DNA of 5,877 nt from an uncultured Clostridia bacterium (GCA_937888765.1 CALASU010000004.1:1-5877); one strand, 5' to 3'; numbered from the stretch's first letter, positions 1 through 5,370 are shown. Numbers and translations are program-made. Notes: a model not told the origin generated them from the letters alone.

Positions 1-1230
1 ATACATTCCCAGACAATATACCTGCTTTGCGTATTCATCTTCGTCGCATCGCTGCCATCTGAGCCGCGCCATCTGTTCCCCCGTGATGTTGTCAATGACC
101 TGTGCTGTAAAATAGTCACTGCCTTCCCCTGCGGTATCCCCGCCGATTGTGTACGGTCTGCCCGCAATCGGTTCTTTAAAGATCTGGATTTCTCCTTTTT
201 CCCTTTCTTCAAAGACGTGATCCTGCAGCACAATATGCTCCAATGTTTCCCGTTTTTCTCTGAAAAAGAACCTTCCCCTTCTCCCACTGGTATTCAACAT
301 CTGCAGCCGTACCACAATCGCCCTGCTATCAAATACGCAGGTACCCGTTGCGATAAAGGCTTCTTCCGGTGTTGCGGGGTATTCCTGATGGAATTGCTCA
401 ATGTCATTGCGGCAGTTGTTTCGGATGCACCACCGCCGCCACATGATCTGTTCATGGTCCAGTCCGAAAAGGCTTTTCAGTTCCTTTTCTTCCTCTGTCA
501 GCTGCTCCCCATGGTAGGGCATCCTGTATTCTTCCATCTCAAACCATGCCGCAAAGAATGGCACAAAGTCATTTTCTCCCGCCGCCGCATCGTCCCACAT
601 TTCTTTAAAGAAATTGAAACCATTTGCTGTGCTTTCGATAATGACCATACTCTCTGGTGTGTTTGGCACTGCCTGCATCAGACCTGAGTAAGTCGCCGCC
701 ACATCTCCCGGCCAGAAAGCCAGCTCCGAAGCGTGCACGTTCGTCAGCGTGTCAGAACGCCCGACACCCTTGCCACCCGCCGTTGCGCATTTGATCTTGC
801 TTTTCAGCCCTGGCTGACGCTCTTTTGCGCTTGCATTTTTCGTTGGATTCTCAAAAATCAACTCTTTTGCATTGCTGTTTTTCAGCATCGGTCGAATGGG
901 ATTCCGCTCCTGAAACAGCTTGCTCATCTGGAAAAGGTTGTTTGTCGCTTCATCCTTGTGCGTAATGATAAAGCTGTTCACATTCTTCTTTGTCGCCGTC
1001 CTGTAATAAATCAACGCTTCCGTCAGCGTGGAAAATCCCATCTGTCTGCTTTTCAGAATGATAATACGAATCGGTTTTCCCTCTGTCTGCAGCTTCTGAA
1101 TCAGTTCATATAATCGAAGCTGTGCACTGTTCAGCTTCAGCGGCTCAATACGGTTTCGCTTTGTCTTTATTTTCAGAAAGCTCTCCATATACTTCTTTGG
1201 ATCTGTAAGCACATTGTAGGTCTTAGGCAT
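1..1230 (-). CDS. terL: Phage terminase large subunit (TerL), 3' end beyond window
   Basis: The motor and nuclease that pumps phage DNA into the prohead and cuts the concatemer. The frame is open from an ATG at 1230 to the window edge, giving 410 codons with no stop, so the C-terminus is missing. Visible motifs are a Walker A-like loop KSRQMGFST (residues 60-68), a Walker B-like strand ending NVHASE (164-169, catalytic Glu169), the coupling motif ESTANG (199-204), and the start of the RNase H-like nuclease, GGDTAGEGSDYF, with the probable first metal ligand Asp365. The remaining nuclease acids would lie to the left of the window. The N-terminus MPKTYNVLTDP and an AGGTGG ribosome site 5 nt upstream support this start. 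It overlaps terS by 8 bp, which suggests coupled translation. The family assignment is firm; the packaging mode (cos or headful) cannot be told from this part. Confidence 0.95.
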   Translation of the reverse strand, partial: MPKTYNVLTDPKKYMESFLKIKTKRNRIEPLKLNSAQLRLYELIQKLQTEGKPIRIIILKSRQMGFSTLTEALIYYRTATKKNVNSFIITHKDEATNNLFQMSKLFQERNPIRPMLKNSNAKELIFENPTKNASAKERQPGLKSKIKCATAGGKGVGRSDTLTNVHASELAFWPGDVAATYSGLMQAVPNTPESMVIIESTANGFNFFKEMWDDAAAGENDFVPFFAAWFEMEEYRMPYHGEQLTEEEKELKSLFGLDHEQIMWRRWCIRNNCRNDIEQFHQEYPATPEEAFIATGTCVFDSRAIVVRLQMLNTSGRRGRFFFREKRETLEHIVLQDHVFEEREKGEIQIFKEPIAGRPYTIGGDTAGEGSDYFTAQVIDNITGEQMARLRWQRCDEDEYAKQVYCLGMY

Positions 1231-1816
1231 TGCCGCCACCTGCCTCTGCTTCCTCCAGATAGTCCTCTATGCTCTTGCCGCCTGCACTCTGGCTGTTTGC
1301 ATTTTCCTCTGCCAGCTTCGTCCGCTTCGTGTCGTTCGCCAATCGTTTCTTCTCAATCGCCAGACGCTCAGGGTCATTCTTCCAGTCTTTTCTCGCCTTG
1401 TTCAGCAGATAGAATTTCACTGCCCCAATGTCCGCAGGCACATGCTGTTCTTCCGTCACTTCTTCCAGAACTTCCTCCGTCAGCAGTTTCCCCTTTTCAA
1501 ACATCATCTGTCCCGCTGCATCCAGCATTGGCTTTTTCAGCTTTACCATTTTCTTCACGCTGGCATTGTATCCTAAGCACCGCTGCAGCAAAGAAGCCTC
1601 CACCTGTTCTAGCTCCTTCTTCTGTTTTTCCTTCAGCACATCGGCACTTTTTTTTAAGAGTGCCGAAAGTGCCGAAATCTCCCCTTTTAGTTTCCTGAAA
1701 GTGGAATAGCTCATTCCGAGCATTTCTGCCATCTCTTTTTGCGAAATCCCCGCAAACGCCCATTCTTCAATGCTTTTCAGGTTTTCATAGATCTTTTCCG
1801 CATTGCTTTCCGCCAC
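1223..1816 (-). CDS. terS: Phage terminase small subunit (TerS)
   Basis: DNA-recognition subunit of the packaging terminase: TerS binds the pac or cos site and loads TerL. The protein has 197 aa. Residues about 14-45 form a helix-turn-helix (SIEEWAFAGISQKEMAEMLG, then STFRKLK). A long, charged helical region follows (about 50-75), then a segment HVPADIGAVKFYLLNKARKDW (126-146, split here by description only) of the kind seen in TerS proteins, and a Lys/Arg/Glu-rich tail ending in SIEDYLEEAEAGGGNA. The start is GTG, preceded by GAGGGGG with 7-nt spacing. The stop overlaps the terL start by 8 bp. This is the first gene of the packaging unit, after a 560-bp gap. Its codons 47-61 contain one of two related dyads that may be its own binding site. 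The assignment rests on the HTH plus its position directly before terL. Confidence 0.88.
   Translation of the reverse strand: MAESNAEKIYENLKSIEEWAFAGISQKEMAEMLGMSYSTFRKLKGEISALSALLKKSADVLKEKQKKELEQVEASLLQRCLGYNASVKKMVKLKKPMLDAAGQMMFEKGKLLTEEVLEEVTEEQHVPADIGAVKFYLLNKARKDWKNDPERLAIEKKRLANDTKRTKLAEENANSQSAGGKSIEDYLEEAEAGGGNA
1638..1675. repeat. Dyad plus direct repeat inside terS (candidate TerS binding site)
   Basis: On the plus strand TCGGCACT (1641-1648) is followed, after 10 nt, by its inverse AGTGCCGA (1659-1666), and by a second AGTGCCGA (1668-1675). The left arm is part of a 13-mer ACATCGGCACTTT (1638-1650) that recurs exactly at 1833-1845. In protein it encodes the SALSALLKKSADV stretch of TerS. 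TerS binding sites are often within or next to terS in known phages; that role here is inference. Confidence 0.6.
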
Positions 1817-1823
1817 CTTCTCA

Positions 1824-1830
1824 CCCCCTC
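1824..1830 (-). promoter_or_regulatory. Ribosome binding site supporting the GTG start of terS
   Basis: The minus strand reads GAGGGGG, then 7 nt, then GTG at 1816. No in-frame ATG lies near the 5' end of the gene, so this purine run supports the GTG start. Confidence 0.65.
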
Positions 1831-1832
1831 AA

Positions 1833-1862
1833 ACATCGGCACTTTGCCGTTTTCAGTGCCGA
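1833..1862. repeat. Dyad just upstream of terS (candidate packaging or regulatory site)
   Basis: The plus strand carries ACATCGGCACTTT (1833-1845), an exact copy of 1638-1650, followed by the inverted arm AGTGCCGA (1855-1862). The 8-bp arms are 11 nt apart, against 10 nt in the copy inside terS. An inner alternative stem, CGGCA/TGCCG with a 3-nt loop, also exists. The element ends a few bases before the terS ribosome site, so it could equally control terS translation or transcription. Confidence 0.6.
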
Positions 1863-1888
1863 AAAATTTCTGCATAAAATTCCATTCA

Positions 1889-1913
1889 CTTTTTCGCATT
1901 TTTATCGAAAAAG
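1889..1913. repeat. Perfect 8-bp inverted repeat upstream of terS
   Basis: CTTTTTCG (1889-1896) and CGAAAAAG (1906-1913) are separated by 9 AT-rich nt. A near match to the right arm in inverse, GGCTTTTCG, lies at 1936-1944. Without a T tract on either strand after the stem it does not look like a terminator. It belongs to the cluster of dyads between the terS start and about 1945; its function is unknown. Confidence 0.5.
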
Positions 1914-1966
1914 CCAAAGAAACCCCGAAACCATCGGCTTTTCGACCGCTTCTTTCCCTTTTTCTT

Positions 1967-2055
1967 TTCTTAACATTTCCTAAGATTGTGTTAAGAATCT
2001 TTTTTCTGCTGCATTATTAGGAAGAAACTTTTTTCTTTACCCCCATTCTTAACAC
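1967..2055. repeat. Three TTCTTAACA motifs, two forming an 11-bp inverted pair
   Basis: On the plus strand TTCTTAACA is at 1967-1975, its inverse TGTTAAGAA at 1989-1997, and TTCTTAACA again at 2046-2054. The last two extend to a perfect 11-bp inverted pair: GTGTTAAGAAT (1988-1998) and ATTCTTAACAC (2045-2055). A weaker TGTTAAAT is at 2066-2073. Repeats of this kind before a phage late operon are often regulator sites. The neighbouring sigma-like gene product is a candidate binder, which is inference only. Confidence 0.5.
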
Positions 2056-2069
2056 TTCTTTTTTTTGTT

Positions 2070-2098
2070 AAATATTGCCCGCTCCGGGGCGTATATTT
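2070..2098 (-). other. Hairpin 1 of intergenic structured stretch
   Basis: On the minus strand AAATAT, a 2-nt bulge, GCCC, a 6-nt loop, GGGC, a 1-nt bulge and ATATTT form a two-part stem. An A-rich run follows, not a U run, so it is not an intrinsic terminator for minus-strand transcription. Confidence 0.45.
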
Positions 2099-2114
2099 CG
2101 TATAAAACCCCCGT

Positions 2115-2141
2115 TCCTGCCGCATTTTATGCACCGCAGGA
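2115..2141 (-). other. Hairpin 2 of intergenic structured stretch
   Basis: On the minus strand TCCTGC (2141-2136) pairs with GCAGGA (2120-2115). An inner stem GCAT/ATGC closes an AAA loop, with a 3-nt versus 1-nt internal loop between the two stems. There is no U tract. Confidence 0.45.
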
Positions 2142-2188
2142 CAAGCACTTCCCCGCGTCCCACGCCCGCCCTCTGACGGCTGTTCCTT

Positions 2189-2224
2189 ACAAAGAAGCAG
2201 CACGTTTCCGTACTGCTTCTTTGT
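2189..2224 (-). other. Strong 12-bp hairpin in the intergenic region
   Basis: ACAAAGAAGCAG (2189-2200) and CTGCTTCTTTGT (2213-2224) are perfect inverse complements. After one mismatch the stem continues for 3 bp and closes on a 4-nt loop. No T run follows on either strand, so it is more likely a structural RNA element or a protein site than a simple terminator. On the minus strand it lies about 70 nt downstream of the candidate promoter. Confidence 0.6.
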
Positions 2225-2296
2225 TCTCACTGAAAGGATGCGTATTTTGAATGACCTAACCCTGTACCATAGAGGGATAACCCTTAGCACTCCTTT

Positions 2297-2325
2297 ACTA
2301 TACCAATAAAAACGCCCACAAAAGT
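2297..2325 (-). promoter_or_regulatory. Candidate extended -10 promoter for the late/packaging unit
   Basis: The minus strand reads TGGTATAGT (2305-2297), that is TG, one base, then a -10 hexamer TATAGT, five of six bases matching the TATAAT consensus. The -35 position (about 2320-2325, ACTTTT) is poor, which an extended -10 can offset. It lies just after the early terminator and points towards terS. A start site near 2290 is predicted, leaving an untranslated leader of about 470 nt before terS. A promoter nearer terS cannot be excluded. Confidence 0.4.
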
Positions 2326-2363
2326 TCGTCTTTGTCCATAATCGTTTATTTTTTTACAATAAT

Positions 2364-2387
2364 AAAAAAGCGAAGATCACTCTTCGC
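2364..2387 (-). terminator. Intrinsic terminator of the early operon
   Basis: On the minus strand GCGAAGA (2387-2381) pairs with TCTTCGC (2376-2370) around a 4-nt loop GTGA, followed at once by six Ts (2369-2364) and more AT. The TGA stop of the preceding gene is in the loop, so the 5' arm is coding sequence. This cleanly closes the replication operon before the packaging region. Confidence 0.82.
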
Positions 2388-2802
2388 CTCTTTCTTCGAC
2401 TTCACTCAAATATTTTTCCCACTCCCGCCGAAGTTTTTCCATCCCTTCACTTTCAAGTCGAAAGCAGTTACTTCGGCACATTTCCATATTACGTACAACA
2501 TCCTTCCACTGCTGTCCTTTTATATGCCGGAGTTGAATCACCTTAAACTCTGCCCCCGTCAGATTTTCGTCTATTATTTTCAAAAAATCTGCCCGTTTCC
2601 TGCACCGCTGGATCAGAACACGCTCATTCATCCTGATAGCCAGATTTACTTCTTCCCGCGCTTCGTCACATAGCAGGCCCTTTAGTTTCTTCCGCAACTT
2701 TTCATTTTCTTTCTGCAGGAAGTCTACGTAATCCTGCTTGTCCGAAAATTCCTGCAGCATCCTCTTAACTTCCTTCATTGTCACACTCACCTGCTCCACC
2801 AT
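2377..2802 (-). CDS. Sigma-70 region-4-like phage regulator (ArpU/RinA-type, putative late activator)
   Basis: A 141-aa protein, probably a DNA-binding transcription factor. Residues about 14-45 are a charged helix likely to form a coiled coil (DYVDFLQKENEKLRKKL). Residues about 81-126 match the pattern of sigma-70 region 4: LTGAEFKVIQLRHIKGQQW, a turn, then a second helix MCRSNCFRLESEGMEKLRR. Small proteins of this type lie at the end of the early module in many Firmicute prophages and activate the late operon; that role here is inferred from fold pattern and position. The start is uncertain. I used the ATG at 2802, with GGAG close upstream; TTG at 2811 and ATG at 2778 (MKEVKRML, with GGTGAG 7 nt before) are in the same frame. 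The 5' end overlaps the preceding gene. Its stop lies in the operon terminator. Confidence 0.75.
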   Translation of the reverse strand: MVEQVSVTMKEVKRMLQEFSDKQDYVDFLQKENEKLRKKLKGLLCDEAREEVNLAIRMNERVLIQRCRKRADFLKIIDENLTGAEFKVIQLRHIKGQQWKDVVRNMEMCRSNCFRLESEGMEKLRREWEKYLSEVEERGEE

Positions 2803-3199
2803 CCTCTCCAATATCCTCCAGCGTGATCTGAAGATTTTTCTGCATTCGCCATTTTTCCCTGATTGCCGTAATCTCCGCCTTTACTTTTTCGCGGTCGATC
2901 TTCTCCGCCGCCCCCCTTTTCTGCCGTTCTGCTTTTTCTGCAGAAGCTACGACTTTTCTGCAATATGCCCCGATCTCTTTTCCTTCCTGAAGCTCTGCAG
3001 ATAATCGAAACACCTTAGTCATGCCTTCCAGAGTCAATGCTTCAGGCGTTTTTTCAAAAGCCATCAATTCATCCCATTTGACTCTCAAAGATTCCTTGCC
3101 GTAAGTCTTTTCGCCCATCTCTCTTAACTCTCTCAAAAAAGCATACCCCGAAGAGCTTGTCCGCTGCCTCGCCGCTTTCGCTGCATCTACCAGTCGCAT
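2765..3199 (-). CDS. Small charged, coiled-coil protein of unknown function in the replication operon
   Basis: I do not recognise this 144-aa protein. It has no signal peptide or membrane segment and is probably cytoplasmic. The N-terminus (MRLVDAAKAARQRTSSSGYA) is basic. The middle holds short amphipathic helices. Residues about 85-122 (from ASAEKAERQKRG to the EKWRMQKNLQ area) are a highly charged helix likely to be a coiled coil. The acidic tail EDIGEDGGAGECDNEGS is translated from DNA shared with the next gene. The ATG at 3199 is preferred over the in-frame ATG at 3214, because GGGAG lies 8 nt before the former and the latter begins inside the helicase stop region. The gap to the helicase is 5 bp. 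Position suggests an accessory replication or regulatory role, but nothing in the sequence proves it. Confidence 0.75.
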   Translation of the reverse strand: MRLVDAAKAARQRTSSSGYAFLRELREMGEKTYGKESLRVKWDELMAFEKTPEALTLEGMTKVFRLSAELQEGKEIGAYCRKVVASAEKAERQKRGAAEKIDREKVKAEITAIREKWRMQKNLQITLEDIGEDGGAGECDNEGS

Positions 3200-3204
3200 A
3201 TATA

Positions 3205-4554
3205 TCACTCCCATCCTTCTGGCGGCTCTTCATACGTTTCGTGAAATTTTGCAAAATTGCGGAATGTCGTACTCTTGGCCAGCCATGCAAGCTCAATCAT
3301 CCCAACAGGGCCGTTCCTTTGCTTACCGATGATAATTTCTGCAATTCCCTTCTTCTCAGAATCCCGATTATAGTAATCATCACGATAGATAAACAGCACC
3401 GTATCCGCATCCTGCTCCAAGTCGCCGCCGTCCCTCAGATCTGAAAGTATCGGGCGGTTGTCCGCTCTTTTCTCATTTGCCCGGCTCAGCTGCGAAAGCA
3501 CCAGAAAGGGACAGCCCAGATCCTTTGCCATCTGCTTTAGTCCTCTGCTGATCTCACCGATCTCTCGGGTACGGTTTTCGCCCTTGCAGCTGATCAGCTG
3601 GAGATAATCGATCACTACCAGCCGCAGTCTGAGCCCCTGCGCCTTGTATCCATGACAGGCGGCACGGATATCCTCAACTGTCATATTGCTTTTATCGTTC
3701 AGGATCATCCGCCCTGCCCCTGCCTCAAAATCTTCGCTGTTTTCTTCCACCGTGCGCAATAGATTCATCCAGTCAGCATCATTACTTCCCACTGCAAAAG
3801 CTCCGTTGTCCAGCTTATATTCCGCTGTGTAACCTCTGCAGCCCAAAGCCTTTGCCGGCATTTCCAGAGAAAAAAAGACAACCCTCTCCTTCTCCTCCTG
3901 CAAGGTTTTCTGTGCTTCCCTCGCAATATCCATCGCCAGTGCACTCTTGCCCATACTGGGACGTGCCGCCAACAGTGTAAATTCTCCATCCCGCAAGCCG
4001 CCAAGCATAGCATCCAGTTCCAGAAAGCCCGTCGGCAGTCCGATGATTTTCTTCCCGCTTGCTCTGACCTCCGCCGCCTCTGCGATATATTCCGCCGTAG
4101 CCTCTGCCAGAGTCTTTATCTTCGCCTCTCCGTATCCATCATTCCGTGCCGCCGCCAGCAGTCGCCCAATCTCTGCACCATCCTGCCGCATTGCTGCCTG
4201 TGTGATCTCCCTGCTAAGTGCCATACAACGCCGATAATATGCCAGCTCCTTCAGCTTTTTGGCATATTCCCGAAAATTTACACTGGAACCAACCGCATTG
4301 GAAAGCACTGCCAGTACAGGAAGTCCTACGCGCTCCCATTCTCCCCGCCTGATCAGTTCCCCCTGAACCGTTACCACATCAACAACTTCTACCCCTTGCA
4401 TTGCTTCAAATACCGCCCGATATGTAGGATTGTAAAAATCTTCAGCACACAAAAAAGCCTGTCCTTCCTCCGCCACTTCCCGATCCAGAAGCATGCAGCC
4501 CAAAGCCGCCTCTTCCGCACCCTCGTTGTACAATGCTTTCAAGTTATCCCCCAT
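3205..4554 (-). CDS. dnaB: DnaB-type replicative DNA helicase
   Basis: Hexameric, ATP-driven 5'-3' helicase that opens the phage replication fork and recruits primase. It has 449 aa, a normal length for the family. The N-terminal helical domain covers about 1-120, with the typical EEAALGCMLLD start and a FYNPTYRAVFEAM stretch. After a linker (about 120-165) comes the RecA-like motor: GLPTGFLELDAMLGGL (172-187), Walker A AARPSMGKS (196-204, Lys203), SLEM with the catalytic Glu231, Walker B LVVIDYLQL (312-320, Asp316), VLSQLSR (352-358, sensor Gln355), LRDGGDLEQDADTV (373-386), and IIGKQRNGPVG (408-418) carrying the probable arginine finger Arg413. All core residues are present, so the enzyme should be active. 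It starts 6 bp after the DnaD-like gene with GGGAGG about 10 nt upstream, and the pair probably act together as initiator/loader and helicase. Confidence 0.96.
   Translation of the reverse strand: MGDNLKALYNEGAEEAALGCMLLDREVAEEGQAFLCAEDFYNPTYRAVFEAMQGVEVVDVVTVQGELIRRGEWERVGLPVLAVLSNAVGSSVNFREYAKKLKELAYYRRCMALSREITQAAMRQDGAEIGRLLAAARNDGYGEAKIKTLAEATAEYIAEAAEVRASGKKIIGLPTGFLELDAMLGGLRDGEFTLLAARPSMGKSALAMDIAREAQKTLQEEKERVVFFSLEMPAKALGCRGYTAEYKLDNGAFAVGSNDADWMNLLRTVEENSEDFEAGAGRMILNDKSNMTVEDIRAACHGYKAQGLRLRLVVIDYLQLISCKGENRTREIGEISRGLKQMAKDLGCPFLVLSQLSRANEKRADNRPILSDLRDGGDLEQDADTVLFIYRDDYYNRDSEKKGIAEIIIGKQRNGPVGMIELAWLAKSTTFRNFAKFHETYEEPPEGWE
3208..3212 (-). promoter_or_regulatory. Ribosome binding site that fixes the start of the coiled-coil gene
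   Basis: GGGAG on the minus strand lies 8 nt before the ATG at 3199 and within the last codons of the helicase gene. It favours ATG 3199 over ATG 3214 and points to translational coupling with the helicase. Confidence 0.6.
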
Positions 4555-4560
4555 AAATCA

Positions 4561-5370
4561 TCAGCCTCCCATCAATGCCAATCGCCTGTTCAATTCGTCA
4601 TTTTTCGGAGAACTCTGGCGAACACCCTTCGGTTCCTCCAGAACCCATTTTGCCTTCGCCTTTCCGTCCTGCTCGTTGCCCCTGTTCCATCGCCGTGCTG
4701 CTGCCTTCCAGTCTTTCATCTTCGTTTTGCCAACAAGCCAGCCTTTGCTTTCGTAGAAGTCAATAAACTCCTGCGGTTCCAGATATTCCAGACCTTTTTC
4801 CCTGCAGTATTCCAGAACTTCCTCAGGGGTGGGTGGGGTAAAGCTGCGCTTTGCGCTGCTTTCTTTTTTCACATTTTTCTTTTCTTCTCCTTCTCTTTCT
4901 CTTTCTCCTTCTCTGCCCCTGCTGTTCCCCGTTGTTCCCTCTGGTTCTTCGCTGTCCTCTGCTGTTCCCTCTGGTTCTTCGGCGAAAAAACCCTCCCTTG
5001 CCAGCATTCTGTTCAGCAGCTCCTTCAGCATATCGCTCTTGATCTCCTTCAGATCGCCCATCATCGCCCGTTTCGTCACTGTCTTCCTGCTCCAGCTGAT
5101 CGCAGGGAAGTTCAGCAGGAAGACCTCCATCGTCTTTCTGCTGAAGCGGATCAATTCAAGCCCTTCCATCCGATCCAGCAGCTTCTCGATCGTGTCCTTG
5201 TTATAGCCTGTTTCGTCCATCGCCTTTCGCATACGGAAAGGATAGCAGCCAAGCGCATTCACATTTGCATTTGTCTGTAAGTACATCCAGAAGTATTTCT
5301 CCTCCGGTGTCATGTCCCTTGCTTCATCCGTTTCCCAGAAAGAACGCTCAATCTTCGTGAATTCTTTCAT
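4561..5370 (-). CDS. DnaD/replisome-organiser-like phage replication initiator
   Basis: A 269-aa protein, probably the origin-binding initiator or loader for the adjacent helicase. Residues about 8-100 look like the winged-helix domain of phage replisome organisers (FWETDEARDMTPEEKYFWMY, then NALGCYPFRMRKAMDETGYN, and a wing-like LELIRFSRKTMEVFLLNF). Residues about 130-175 are a low-complexity, highly charged linker with EEPEGT twice and a GREGERERE run. Residues about 179-232 form the C-terminal domain common in phage initiators (TPEEVLEYCREKGLEYL, EFIDFYESKGW, then MKDWKAAARRWNR). The start at ATG 5370 has AGAGG 9 nt upstream and overlaps the preceding gene by 23 bp; the frame is open further upstream but lacks initiator-like sequence. 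The linker DNA carries origin-like repeats. Initiator function is inferred from domain layout and position before dnaB. Confidence 0.85.
   Translation of the reverse strand: MKEFTKIERSFWETDEARDMTPEEKYFWMYLQTNANVNALGCYPFRMRKAMDETGYNKDTIEKLLDRMEGLELIRFSRKTMEVFLLNFPAISWSRKTVTKRAMMGDLKEIKSDMLKELLNRMLAREGFFAEEPEGTAEDSEEPEGTTGNSRGREGEREREGEEKKNVKKESSAKRSFTPPTPEEVLEYCREKGLEYLEPQEFIDFYESKGWLVGKTKMKDWKAAARRWNRGNEQDGKAKAKWVLEEPKGVRQSSPKNDELNRRLALMGG
4874..4914. repeat. 41-nt polypurine/polypyrimidine tract next to the 19-bp repeats
   Basis: Every plus-strand base from 4874 to 4914 is C or T, so the coding strand is pure purine. It encodes the GEREREGEEKK-type run. Six nucleotides separate it from the TGTTCCC copy region. 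Strand-asymmetric purine tracts beside iterons are part of the lambda-type origin layout, where DNA unwinds. Just beyond it, GCGC-TTT-GCGC (4846-4856) can form a small hairpin. Confidence 0.5.
4921..4981. repeat. Two 19-bp direct repeats in the initiator linker (candidate origin iterons)
   Basis: TGTTCCCTCTGGTTCTTCG occurs exactly at 4933-4951 and 4963-4981, a 30-bp period. A third partial copy, TGTTCCC, is at 4923-4929. They encode the two EEPEGT units in the protein linker. Phage origins often lie inside the initiator gene, in the DNA of the interdomain linker, as in lambda O. A simple protein-repeat expansion is the alternative. Confidence 0.55.

Larger units (their letters stand above)
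1817..2376. other. 560-bp intergenic region between early operon and terS
   Basis: No convincing gene lies here. The longest minus-strand frame (1991-2290, GTG start, 99 codons) has no placed ribosome site and a composition that follows the hairpins rather than a protein. The region holds the tail of the early terminator, a candidate extended -10 promoter near 2300, a GC-rich hairpin series at 2070-2224, three TTCTTAACA motifs at 1967-2055 and dyads at 1833-1945. It is the natural place for the late promoter and for a cos or pac site. Confidence 0.7.

Noticed and set aside
217..1113. Two plus-strand frames at 217-687 and 733-1113
   Set aside because: Antisense shadows of terL, whose motifs in the minus frame are continuous across the whole stretch.
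1777..1875. Minus-strand 32-codon frame (MQKFFGTENGKV...) overlapping the terS start, possible leader peptide
   Set aside because: Only a weak GGAA ribosome site, and it spans the dyad and reads out of frame into terS; no support beyond an ATG.
1739..2020. Plus-strand 93-codon frame
   Set aside because: Overlaps terS on the other strand and low-complexity T-rich DNA; no ribosome site or protein character.
2065..2250. Plus-strand 61-codon frame in the gap
   Set aside because: TTG start without a ribosome site, covers the hairpins; no evidence of coding.
1991..2290. Minus-strand 99-codon frame in the intergenic region
   Set aside because: GTG start with AAAGGAG directly abutting it, no family resemblance, and the frame runs through the hairpin series; composition looks like structured non-coding DNA.
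4826..4838. G-rich run GGGGTGGGTGGGG on the plus strand as a G-quadruplex
   Set aside because: Only three G tracts, one short of a standard quadruplex, and explained by Pro/Thr codons of the initiator.
4396..5280. Long plus-strand frame of 294 codons
   Set aside because: It is antisense to dnaB and the DnaD-like gene, and its Phe/Ser/Pro-rich composition is the usual shadow of purine-rich coding DNA.
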